DNA from: CAZQVN01 sp964596775
Lineage (GTDB): Bacteria > Eisenbacteria > RBG-16-71-46 > JABDJR01 > JAWXBZ01
Reading direction: 5' to 3'
NCBI GenBank assembly: GCA_964596775.1
Contig: CAZQVN010000073.1
Span: 1 to 15,729 of the forward strand
DNA length: 15,729 nt
Shown here: positions 7,859 through 14,832 of the stretch, piece by piece
How the letters are laid out: every line of letters starts with the position of its first letter
Numbering within the stretch: the stretch's first letter is position 1
Made by a program: the position numbers and the translations under genes
The notes under the pieces: model-generated
The model's input: the letters and a program-made list of their open reading frames with translations, nothing else
What the model was told of the DNA's origin: nothing
The model's database searches: none

Positions 7859-9069
7859 TGATGAAGATCGCTTATCAGGGGCTGGCCGGCCGCGTGAGTC
7901 TCTTCGGGATCGCCGCGGGACTTCTGCTCGCCGTTCCGGCCGTATCGGCAAAGTCGATCAAGGCGGAAAAGCCCGCGAAGAGCGGGGGCTACCGGTTCAC
8001 GGAAACGTTTCTCGCCGGCGGTCCCGACGCGCCGGAGGAGTCGCAGTTCTTCGAGCGGATGGGCTCGATTTCCGTGGACGCCGACGCGAAGGGGAACGTG
8101 TACGTTCTCGACAACGGCAACTACCGCGTCCAGGTGTTCAGCCCGGCCGGAAAGTTCGTCCGCAGCATCGGCCGGGAAGGGGAAGGCCCGGGCGAGATGA
8201 AGCTGCCGATGCACATGGCGGTGAACGGGGCGGGGCAGGTGGCGGTCTACGACCTGGCCACCCGCCGGGCCACCGTCTTCAAGGCCGACGGAACCGTGCG
8301 GAACGACCTGATCATCGACGGCATGATCCAGGGGCTCCTGCTGCGCGACGACGGGACGCTCGTCGTGTCCTTCGACTACGAATCCCCGGTGTCGCAGGAG
8401 GCGTTCGACGCCTCCGGAAAGTCGATCTGGAAGCTCTCGATGCGCCCCGAGAAGAAGAACGACAACGAGAAGGTCGTGCGGATCGGACCCGGCCTGGTGG
8501 CGCCCCCGGTGGCCGGAACCGGGTCCGGAAACGTGTACGGGGTCCTGGCCGACGCGTACTCGGTGGGGCAGATCTCGCCGGCCGGCCGGCTCGTCATGGA
8601 CTTTACCCGGACGTACGAACGCCAGAAGCCGAAGGCTCCCCCGAAGATCGGCGAAGGGGGCAAGGACGGTCCCCGGATGATCATGATCAAGGAAACCGAC
8701 GGCGGCCCCGGCGGTGAGGGCGGCGGCGACGGAGGGGGCATGAAGCGCGAGGTCAAGGTCGGCAAGCACGGCGACGAAGGGGGCGTGGACTGGAACGATC
8801 TGGCGAAGTACATGCCGGAGTTCACCTCGGACCTCCGCGGGATCCTGCTCTGGCCGGACGGTCGCGTGTGGGCGGTCACGTCGAAGGTCGACGGCGAGGC
8901 GATGATCAGCGACGAGTGGGACGCCGCCGGCGGCTACCAGCGCGTCTTCTCGATTCCCGACCGCTACCGCTGGCTCCGCGTCGGTTCCGATGGCAAGCTG
9001 TACGCGGTGGCCCGCGACGAGGAGGACTACCCGATGGTCTACCGTCTCGATGTCGCGGCCGTGAACTGA
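7858..9069 (+). CDS. exported 6-bladed beta-propeller (NHL-type) protein
   Basis: The product is 403 residues. The start is ATG 7858 (TGATG, one base overlapping the permease stop), seven bases after AAGGGG; ATG 7861 is an alternative. Residues 1-31 form a signal peptide ending AVSA before KS, so the protein should be periplasmic or secreted. It then shows repeated propeller-strand patterns typical of NHL/6-bladed propellers: GSISVDADAKGNVYVLDNGNYRV (about 69-91) followed by QVFSPAGKFVRSIGREGEGPGE, then QVAVYDLATRRATVFKADG, GTLVVSF, GNVYGVLA, DGRVWAVTS and DGKLYAVARDEEDYPMVYRL. A hydrophilic Gly/Lys/Met-rich insert (about 256-309) interrupts the propeller. No catalytic motif is seen. Its position between the pump and the sensor kinase suggests a periplasmic accessory or signal-relay role (inference). 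Confidence 0.8.
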   Translation: MMKIAYQGLAGRVSLFGIAAGLLLAVPAVSAKSIKAEKPAKSGGYRFTETFLAGGPDAPEESQFFERMGSISVDADAKGNVYVLDNGNYRVQVFSPAGKFVRSIGREGEGPGEMKLPMHMAVNGAGQVAVYDLATRRATVFKADGTVRNDLIIDGMIQGLLLRDDGTLVVSFDYESPVSQEAFDASGKSIWKLSMRPEKKNDNEKVVRIGPGLVAPPVAGTGSGNVYGVLADAYSVGQISPAGRLVMDFTRTYERQKPKAPPKIGEGGKDGPRMIMIKETDGGPGGEGGGDGGGMKREVKVGKHGDEGGVDWNDLAKYMPEFTSDLRGILLWPDGRVWAVTSKVDGEAMISDEWDAAGGYQRVFSIPDRYRWLRVGSDGKLYAVARDEEDYPMVYRLDVAAVN

Positions 9070-9085
9070 TCGGAGAAACCGAAGC

Positions 9086-10645
9086 GTGACTCTCAAACTG
9101 CGCCTGGCGGCCATGATGATCCTTCTTCTCATGGCCGTCCTGGCGCTCCAGTACTTCCTGGTTCAGCGGGAGGAACAGGCGCTCATGGACCGCCTGGCGG
9201 ATCTCAGCACGGGCGTGGACGAGTCCACGCGCCGGCTGTCCCGCCGCGCGCACGAGCTGTCGTTCCGCCCGCTGAACCGGGATCATGTGATCGACGAGCT
9301 GTTCGCCGACTCCGTGTCCGGGCGTCACACCACCCGGATCCTCATCACCGAAACGGACTCCACGCGCGTCCGGCAGGTCGACGGCGCCGTCTGGACGAGC
9401 GAGCGCTCCGAGGACGTGGTGGCCGGAGTCGACGCCCCGGATTCGCTGCGGGCGGTCATCGAGCGGCTCAAGTACCGGACGAGACCGGGCGGGGACACCC
9501 TGTCGTCGATGACGTTCGAAGTGGTCATGGACATCGGCGATTCCACCGGTTCCCGCACGCTCAAGCGCGTGCATCACTGGGCGGGGGACGAGGCGGACAT
9601 GATGCTCATCAACCTTCCGGTTCCGTCTCCGGATGGCGATACCGCGTGGACGGTGCGGATGGGGGTGCCGATGGGGGGAATCCGCGAGGAGCTGAACCGG
9701 GCGCGGCGCCGCAGTTTCTTCTGGCTGGCCGGCCTGCTCGGGGTCGGGATCGTCGGCGCGATCGGCATGGCCCTGCAGTTCACGAAGCCGATCCAGTCGC
9801 TCCAGCAGTCGTTCCGCCGCGTGCAGCAGGGGGATCTCGACATCACCCTGAAGCCGGAGCGGAACGACGAGATCGGCGCGCTGACCGTGTCGTTCAACCG
9901 GATGGTCAGCCGGCTGCGCGAGTCCCGGGCCATGGAGCAGCGGCTCGTCGAGGCCGAGCGCGAGGCGGCGGTCGGGCGGCTGGCCGCCGGGGTGGCCCAC
10001 GAGGTGCGGAACCCGCTGAACGCGATCCAGCTGACGATGCAGCAGATGCGCGACCGCATCGCGGACATGCCGGGCGCCGAGGAGGGGGGCCGGATCGACG
10101 GCTACCTGAACACGGTCACGACGGAGATCGCGCGGCTGGAACGGCTGGTCGGGAGCTTCCTCGACCTGTCCCGCACCGGAGCGATTGCGCGGGAGCCGAT
10201 GGACCTCCATGATTCGATGTCGGGAGCCGTGGCACTCTTCGAGTCGGAAGCCCGGTCGCGGGGGATCGCGCTCGAGCTCGATGCCCCCGGACCGATCCCG
10301 TTCCAAGGGGACCCGACCCGGCTGGCCACGGTCTGGAACAATCTCGTTTCGAACGCGCTGCACGCCACGCCGGACGGGGGGCGGGTGACCCTGACCGGCC
10401 GCAAGGAGGGGGAAGACATCGTGGTGACGATCGCCGACACCGGCTCGGGCATCCCCGCCGACCGGCTGGCGCACGTGTGGGAGCCGTTCTATTCCGCGCG
10501 GGCCGGCGGGGTGGGGCTCGGCCTGTCCATCGTGCGCGCGGTGGCGGAACGTCACGGGGGCACGGCCACGGTGCGGAGCGCCGAGGGCGCCGGAACCGCG
10601 TTCACGATCCGGTTTCCGGCGCACCCCATGGACACGGAGGCGTGA
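9086..10645 (+). CDS. membrane sensor histidine kinase
   Basis: The product is 519 residues, starting at GTG 9086 with GGAG ten bases upstream and 16 bp after the propeller gene. Layout: TM1 (about 5-27), a periplasmic sensor region of about 180 residues (28-208) with no motif I recognise, TM2 (about 210-230), a HAMP linker (about 231-283), and a HisKA dimerisation domain with the phosphoacceptor in VAHEVRNPLNAI (His305). The HATPase domain follows, with N-box NNLVSNALHA (about 418-427), G1 DTGSGIP (451-457), F-box EPFYSARAG and G2 GVGLGLSIV (475-483). All catalytic boxes look intact. The H-box and ATPase types match kinases that partner NtrC-type regulators. It overlaps the regulator start by one base (TGATG), which makes it the cognate kinase. 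Confidence 0.93.
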   Translation: MTLKLRLAAMMILLLMAVLALQYFLVQREEQALMDRLADLSTGVDESTRRLSRRAHELSFRPLNRDHVIDELFADSVSGRHTTRILITETDSTRVRQVDGAVWTSERSEDVVAGVDAPDSLRAVIERLKYRTRPGGDTLSSMTFEVVMDIGDSTGSRTLKRVHHWAGDEADMMLINLPVPSPDGDTAWTVRMGVPMGGIREELNRARRRSFFWLAGLLGVGIVGAIGMALQFTKPIQSLQQSFRRVQQGDLDITLKPERNDEIGALTVSFNRMVSRLRESRAMEQRLVEAEREAAVGRLAAGVAHEVRNPLNAIQLTMQQMRDRIADMPGAEEGGRIDGYLNTVTTEIARLERLVGSFLDLSRTGAIAREPMDLHDSMSGAVALFESEARSRGIALELDAPGPIPFQGDPTRLATVWNNLVSNALHATPDGGRVTLTGRKEGEDIVVTIADTGSGIPADRLAHVWEPFYSARAGGVGLGLSIVRAVAERHGGTATVRSAEGAGTAFTIRFPAHPMDTEA

Positions 10646-12048
10646 TGACGGCGCTGCTCCGCATTCTCGTGGCCGACGACGAAGCCGCCCAGCGGAACAT
10701 CGTCGCGGAAATCCTGTCCGACCAGGGGCATGTCGTGGACGCCGCCTCGTCCGGCGAGGAGGCGCTCGACGCGCTCGCCGCGGCTCCGCGCGACCTTCTC
10801 CTCACCGACCTCAAAATGCCGGGCATCGACGGGATGGAACTGCTCCGCCGCGGCCGCGAACTCCAGCCGGACCTGATCGTCATCCTGATGACCGGCTTCG
10901 GAACCGTGTCCTCGGCCGTCGAGGCGATGAAGAGCGGGGCCTGGGACTACCTGCAGAAGCCGTTCGACCGGGCCGAACTCATCGAGCGGGTGCGGCGGGT
11001 CGCCGAGCGCGTGGAACTGACGCGCGAAAACATCCGCCTGCGCCGCCGCCTGGCCGAGGACGGCGGCGTGCGCCTCATCGGCGAAAGCCCGGTGATGCAG
11101 ACCGTCCTCAGGCACGTGGCGCAGATCGCCGGCGTTCCCGGCGACGTCCTGCTGACCGGGGAGAGCGGAACCGGCAAGGAACTCGTGGCCCGCGAACTGC
11201 ACCAGCAGAGCCGCCGCGCCGACGGCCCGATCGTGGCGGTCAACTGCGGCGCGATTCCGGAGGGGCTTGCCGAGAGTCATTTCTTCGGCCACGAGAAAGG
11301 CGCGTTCACCCACGCGGTGCGGTCGCGGGCCGGCGTTTTCGAGCAGGCCGACGGAGGCACGTTGTTCCTCGACGAGGTGGCGTCGCTGCCCCTGCCGCTG
11401 CAGCCGAAGCTGCTGCGCATCCTCCAGGAAAGGGTGGTGGAGCGGGTCGGCAGCCAGGGGCCGCGCACGGTGGACGTCCGCGTGGTGGCGGCCACGAACC
11501 GCGACCTCCGGGAGATGGTGGCGGCCGGCCGGTTCCGCGACGACCTCTATCACCGCCTGAACGTGCACGAGATCCACCTCCCCGCGCTCAGGGACCGCGG
11601 CGGCGACATCCGCCGGCTCGCCGCGTTCTTCCGCGACCGGGCCGCGGCGCGCTACGGAATGACGCCGCCGGAGATCACCGCGGAGCTGCAGGAGTTCCTC
11701 GACCGCTACCCGTTTCCGGGAAACGTCCGGGAACTCGGCCACATGATGGAAAAGATGGTCGTCCTGTCCGACGGGAACCCGCTCCGCATGAGCGGCCTGC
11801 CGCCGTCCGTGGATCGCGGCGCCGAAACCGCGCGCGGCGAGACGGCGCCCGCCGTCGGAAAACCCCGGCCGCCCACGCCGCAGGCGCTGCTCGCCGACGG
11901 AGCCATTTCGCTCGACGCGGTCATGGACGGGCTGATGAAGGAAGCGGTGCGGCTGTCCGGAGGGAACCTGAGCCAGGCCGCGAAGAGGCTCGGTCTGTCC
12001 TACAAGACGATGCGGTACCGGTGGAGGAAGATCAGCGGCGGGGCGTAG
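10645..12048 (+). CDS. NtrC-family sigma-54-dependent response regulator
   Basis: The product is 467 residues. The start is ATG 10645, after GGAGG and overlapping the kinase stop. The receiver domain (about 5-118) has DDE at 11-13, phosphoacceptor Asp55 in TDLKMPG, Thr83 and Lys105. The AAA+ domain (about 143-375) has Walker A GESGTGKE (172-179), Walker B GGTLFLDE (237-244), the arginine-finger region DDLYHRLNV and sensor II PFPGNVREL. The sigma-54 contact loop reads GAFTHA (219-224) rather than GAFTGA: the essential Thr is kept but the second Gly is His. A variable linker (about 385-420) leads to a Fis-type helix-turn-helix (about 435-465: GGNLSQAAKRLGLSYKTMRYRWRK). It probably activates sigma-54 promoters, possibly the one before its own operon (inference). 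The next gene converges 9 bp downstream. Confidence 0.94.
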   Translation: MTALLRILVADDEAAQRNIVAEILSDQGHVVDAASSGEEALDALAAAPRDLLLTDLKMPGIDGMELLRRGRELQPDLIVILMTGFGTVSSAVEAMKSGAWDYLQKPFDRAELIERVRRVAERVELTRENIRLRRRLAEDGGVRLIGESPVMQTVLRHVAQIAGVPGDVLLTGESGTGKELVARELHQQSRRADGPIVAVNCGAIPEGLAESHFFGHEKGAFTHAVRSRAGVFEQADGGTLFLDEVASLPLPLQPKLLRILQERVVERVGSQGPRTVDVRVVAATNRDLREMVAAGRFRDDLYHRLNVHEIHLPALRDRGGDIRRLAAFFRDRAAARYGMTPPEITAELQEFLDRYPFPGNVRELGHMMEKMVVLSDGNPLRMSGLPPSVDRGAETARGETAPAVGKPRPPTPQALLADGAISLDAVMDGLMKEAVRLSGGNLSQAAKRLGLSYKTMRYRWRKISGGA

Positions 12049-12057
12049 GGCCGGTCG

Positions 12058-12492
12058 TTACATTCCGAGAACGGCGGGCAGGCCGAGGTCGGCCGGATCC
12101 TGGATTTCGATGGCCACCCGCACCCCTTCCACCGGCGTGTTCGCCTTTCCGATGGCTTCCACCCTGAGCCGTCCGTTCGGAACCCCCTCGAGCCGGAAGC
12201 GGAAATTGCGGGACTCGCTGCAGTCTCCGAGGAACCCGTCCACGTTGCAGTTTTCCGGCCAGATGGCGTCCCGGGGATCCCCGTTGTCGTCGCGCGAGGA
12301 GGCGTACGAACGGGCCGCGGTCAGGAGGTCGGCCAGGCGGCCGGTGGCTTCGGGGAGCCGGGAGTTGCGGACGTAGCGGGAGTAGATCGGGACCGCGATG
12401 GCGGTCAGGACGCCGAGAACGACCAGCACCACCATGAGCTCGATGGTGTTGAGTCCGGTCGATCCGATGTTCCGTCGAAAACGTGGCCTCAA
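12058..12492 (-). CDS. type IV prepilin (pilin paralogue 1)
   Basis: I place the start at TTG 12492-12490, four bases after GGAGG; a much longer upstream reading lacks both a ribosome binding site and pilin-like sequence. The product is 144 residues with a basic 13-residue leader (MRPRFRRNIGSTG), a prepilin peptidase site after that Gly, and a mature chain of 131 residues. It begins LNTIELMVVLVVLG, with the conserved Glu at mature position 5 and a hydrophobic N-terminal helix (to about 24). Residue +1 is Leu instead of the usual Phe. A motif with two cysteines nine residues apart (mature C69 and C78: WPENCN to GDC) may form a disulphide loop. The gene is a close paralogue of the prepilin at 14203-14640. 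It converges on the response regulator gene with a 9-bp gap and no terminator between them. Confidence 0.88.
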   Translation of the reverse strand: MRPRFRRNIGSTGLNTIELMVVLVVLGVLTAIAVPIYSRYVRNSRLPEATGRLADLLTAARSYASSRDDNGDPRDAIWPENCNVDGFLGDCSESRNFRFRLEGVPNGRLRVEAIGKANTPVEGVRVAIEIQDPADLGLPAVLGM

Positions 12493-12614
12493 GGTTCCTC
12501 CGGGGTAGCCCCGTGTTCCGCCCTTCCGCGCCCTGTGAACGCCCCGTCCTCGTTGGGCCCCGGAGTCGTCGAACGACCGGGGGTTCCGTGGCCGGACAGA
12601 CCGCGCACTCTTCC

Positions 12615-12623
12615 AGTCTAGCA
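12615..12623 (-). promoter_or_regulatory. candidate extended -10 promoter of pilin paralogue 1
   Basis: On the minus strand TGCTAGACT matches an extended -10 (TGN-TANNNT). It lies about 120 bp upstream of the TTG start at 12492. There is no good -35. A closely similar TGCTATCCT lies upstream of the other pilin gene, which is the main reason for listing it. A sigma-54 reading (TTGC with a poor -24) was considered and is weaker. Confidence 0.25.
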
Positions 12624-12752
12624 AAAACGGCGCGGAAACCGGTCTGGTTTTCGGGCGGCGGAGGCGCTAAGATCACAAAACGTCACCACTGTCGTAAGTC
12701 GTTCTGTTTTATTCAAATCCAAGATAACTTCGACCACGGATGAACCCGCGCC

Positions 12753-13271
12753 ATGCCGAAACTCGACCGACACTACCTCTGGAACGGAAACCGCCACACG
12801 GTCCAGGCGGACCGGGACGGTGAACGGCTGACCATTACCGTGGACGGTCGATCATCGGAGTTCATGATCGTGCCCGGTGCTGACGGCGCGTTCGTGCTCC
12901 AGGACGGCGACCGCATCCGGACCGGTCATGCCGTGGCCCGGGACGGCTTCGTCTGGGTCCAGATCGGTGGCCGGACCTGGGTCCTCGAAACGGAAAAGAA
13001 GCAGCGCGGGCGCTCAGCGGCGGGTGGCCCGGCCCACGACCGCGTCGTGTCACCCATGGTCGGGACCGTCCGCAAGATCATGGTCGAGGCGGGTGCCGTG
13101 CTGGAAAGCGGGGCGCCGATCCTGATCGTCGAGGCCATGAAGATGGAGTTCACGGTCACGGCTCCCGCAGCCGGCACCGTCAAGGGCCTGCTCTGCTCCG
13201 TCGGCCAGTCCGTCGACCTCGGCGAACTCCTCGCCGACTTCGAGCCGGCGGTCCAGACCCCCGCACCGTGA
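12753..13271 (+). CDS. stand-alone biotin carboxyl carrier protein (acyl-CoA carboxylase carrier subunit)
   Basis: The product is 172 residues. Its C-terminal half (about 97-165) is a biotinyl domain with PMVGTVRKIMVEAGAVLESG and the biotinylation motif EAMKMEF, the modified lysine being Lys130; the following TAPAAGTV is also typical. The N-terminal half (about 5-80) has short beta-strands such as HTVQADRDGERLTITVDG. These resemble the linker (BT-type) region that precedes the carrier in methylcrotonyl- or propionyl-CoA carboxylase alpha chains, so this looks like the C-terminal third of such a chain as a separate gene (inference). The ATG at 12753 has no clear Shine-Dalgarno sequence. An upstream ATG at 12739 is out of frame. 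The stop overlaps the GTG of the HMG-CoA lyase gene (GTGA), indicating coupling and a shared role in leucine/branched-chain acyl-CoA catabolism. Confidence 0.88.
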   Translation: MPKLDRHYLWNGNRHTVQADRDGERLTITVDGRSSEFMIVPGADGAFVLQDGDRIRTGHAVARDGFVWVQIGGRTWVLETEKKQRGRSAAGGPAHDRVVSPMVGTVRKIMVEAGAVLESGAPILIVEAMKMEFTVTAPAAGTVKGLLCSVGQSVDLGELLADFEPAVQTPAP

Positions 13272-14206
13272 CCTCCGTCCCCGGCACTCCCCGCGGCGGC
13301 TCGAGGTCCGTCCGGATCGTCGAGGTCGGACCGCGGGACGGCCTGCAGAACGAGGCGGCGATTGTTCCCACCGACGTGAAGATCGCGTTCGTGGACGCCC
13401 TCTCCGGCACCGGCGTATCCGAGGTCGAGGTCACGTCCTTCGTCAGCCCGAAATGGGTGCCGCAGCTCGCCGACGCCTCCGAGGTCCTGGCCGGAATCGA
13501 ACGGGCCCCCGGCGTCGTCTACTCGGCGCTCGTGCCCAACGAAAAGGGGATGGACCGCGCGCTGGAAGCGGATCTCGAACGGATCGCGGTGTTCACGGCG
13601 GCCTCGGAAACGTTCAACCGGAAGAACATCAACGCGTCGATCGCGGAATCGCTGGAACGGTTCCGCCCGGTGATGAAAAGCGCGGCCGCCGCCGGCATGA
13701 CCGTCCGGGGATACGTGTCGACGGCGTTCGTCTGTCCGTACGAAGGGGCGGTCGCGCCGGAGGCGGCCGCCCGGGTCGTGAAGAGCCTGCTGGATCTCGG
13801 CGTGGACGAGGTGTCGATCGGCGACACGATCGGCGCCGCGGTGCCGACGCAGATCGAGGCGCTGCTGGACCGGCTTTCCGCCGAGCTCGAGGACAACCGG
13901 CTGGCCATGCACTTTCACGACACGCGGGGCACCGCGCTCGCCAATGTGCTGGCGTCGCTGCGGCGCGGCGTCACGGTGTTCGACGCCTCGGCCGGCGGCC
14001 TCGGCGGATGCCCCTATGCGCCGGGCGCCACCGGCAACCTGGCCACGGAAGATCTCGTCTACTTCCTGTCCGGAATGGGGATCGACTGCGGCGTCGATCT
14101 CGAAGCGGTGCGGCGCGCTTCGAACGCGCTCCGCGGTTCCGTGGCGGTCACTCAGCCGTCGCGGGTTCTCGCCGCGGTCAATGCGGTCACGGAAACGCCG
14201 CGCTAA
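13268..14206 (+). CDS. mvaB: hydroxymethylglutaryl-CoA lyase
   Basis: This enzyme splits (S)-HMG-CoA into acetoacetate and acetyl-CoA, the last step of leucine degradation, in the cytoplasm. The 312-residue product has the family length and all key motifs. EVGPRDGLQNE carries catalytic Arg23 and Asp24, followed by SFVSPKWVPQLAD (about 57-69). HFHDTRG has metal ligands His215 and His217, and GGLGGCPYAPGATGN has the active-site loop Cys248 and a metal-binding Asn. The GTG start at 13268 overlaps the biotin carrier stop. The first 12 residues are probably a disordered tail; the barrel begins at VRIVEVG. Its stop TAA overlaps the stop of the convergent pilin gene. The symbol follows the Pseudomonas name; hmgL or liuE would also fit. 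Confidence 0.94.
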   Translation: MTSVPGTPRGGSRSVRIVEVGPRDGLQNEAAIVPTDVKIAFVDALSGTGVSEVEVTSFVSPKWVPQLADASEVLAGIERAPGVVYSALVPNEKGMDRALEADLERIAVFTAASETFNRKNINASIAESLERFRPVMKSAAAAGMTVRGYVSTAFVCPYEGAVAPEAAARVVKSLLDLGVDEVSIGDTIGAAVPTQIEALLDRLSAELEDNRLAMHFHDTRGTALANVLASLRRGVTVFDASAGGLGGCPYAPGATGNLATEDLVYFLSGMGIDCGVDLEAVRRASNALRGSVAVTQPSRVLAAVNAVTETPR

Positions 14207-14640
14207 AACCCGGTCATCGTCACGACCGGACTTCCGGCCGGATTCGCAACCTCGAGGCGCACCTCCACGCCGCCGGCCGCGGTGCCCGATTTTCCCGAGG
14301 CCACGATCTTGAGCAATCCGTTCCTCTGGCCCGCCAGGTAGTAGGTGAAGTTCCTCGTTTCGCGGCAATCGCCGAAGAAGCCGGCCACGTTGCAGTCGTC
14401 GGGCCAGACGGCGTCGTCGGGATCGCCGTTGTCCTCGAACTCGACGGCGTACGACTTCGCCGCCGTCAGGAGCTCGCCGATCCGGCCGGTGGCTTCCGTG
14501 ATGCGGGAGTTCCGCGCGTACTTCACGTAGATGGGAACGGCCACCGCGGAGAGCAGGCCGACGATCACGACGACCACCATCAGTTCGATCATGTTGAAAC
14601 CGCGGTTCTTCTTCAGTGTGGACAGCGCACTGCAACCCAT
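14203..14640 (-). CDS. type IV prepilin (pilin paralogue 2)
   Basis: The product is 145 residues from ATG 14640, preceded by GGAGGGG at a good distance. The 14-residue leader MGCSALSTLKKNRG ends in the Gly cut by prepilin peptidase. The mature chain (131 residues) begins FNMIELMVVVVIVG with canonical Phe at +1 and Glu at +5, then a hydrophobic helix to about mature residue 24. The globular part keeps ARNSRITEATGRIGELLTAAKSYA and the WPDDCNVAGFFGDC loop with C69 and C78, as in paralogue 1. About half of the positions are identical without gaps. This could be a major or minor pilin, or a pseudopilin of a type II secretion system; no assembly genes are in view. Its 3' end overlaps the HMG-CoA lyase gene by 4 bp. 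Confidence 0.92.
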   Translation of the reverse strand: MGCSALSTLKKNRGFNMIELMVVVVIVGLLSAVAVPIYVKYARNSRITEATGRIGELLTAAKSYAVEFEDNGDPDDAVWPDDCNVAGFFGDCRETRNFTYYLAGQRNGLLKIVASGKSGTAAGGVEVRLEVANPAGSPVVTMTGF

Positions 14641-14681
14641 GACCCCTCCAGTGGAGACAGCCCCCAGGGGCCGGGTTCCTG

Positions 14682-14700
14682 CGCAGCCGGTATGGCTGCG
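14682..14700. repeat. inverted repeat in the pilin-2 leader region
   Basis: CGCAGCC (14682-14688) and GGCTGCG (14694-14700) are exact reverse complements around a five-base loop, so they would form a stable 7-bp hairpin in RNA. It lies 42-60 bp upstream of the pilin start, in the presumed 5' leader. There is no following U-tract on either strand, so it is not an intrinsic terminator. A leader structure or a protein-binding site are both possible. Confidence 0.35.
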
Positions 14701-14796
14701 GTGCAGCTTTGAACGGATGTGGTGGCGTGATGTCGTGCGGGATGCTCAAAGATCCGGCCCGTGATCCCGGATCCGGTTGCGGAGCGGCTTGAGGAA

Positions 14797-14812
14797 GGTG
14801 ACATCGATCACC
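14797..14812. repeat. inverted repeat GGTGA-catcga-TCACC
   Basis: Five-base arms at 14797-14801 and 14808-14812 flank six bases containing ATCGAT. It sits just downstream of the candidate pilin-2 -10 element at 14833-14841 (minus strand), which would suit an operator, but it is short and may be chance. Between 14713 and 14960 I see no gene; an open frame at 14761-14949 is Arg/Pro-rich with no ribosome binding site. Confidence 0.2.
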
Positions 14813-14832
14813 GGCCGCCGGGTTCGAGGGGC

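Noticed and set aside
4502..7951. Very long minus-strand open frame (1149 codons), plus similar ones at 623-2347, 1584-3578, 8906-10624 and 12926-14842
   Set aside because: They are antisense to well-supported genes and rich in Arg, His, Asp and Pro with no domain pattern, as expected from third-position GC bias in a high-GC genome.
12615..12637. Sigma-54 promoter for pilin 1 (minus strand CCGCGCCGTTTTTGC)
   Set aside because: The -12 TTGC is perfect but the -24 half lacks the GG pair and matches only about half of the consensus. Pilin genes often use sigma-54, but the match is not good enough to call.
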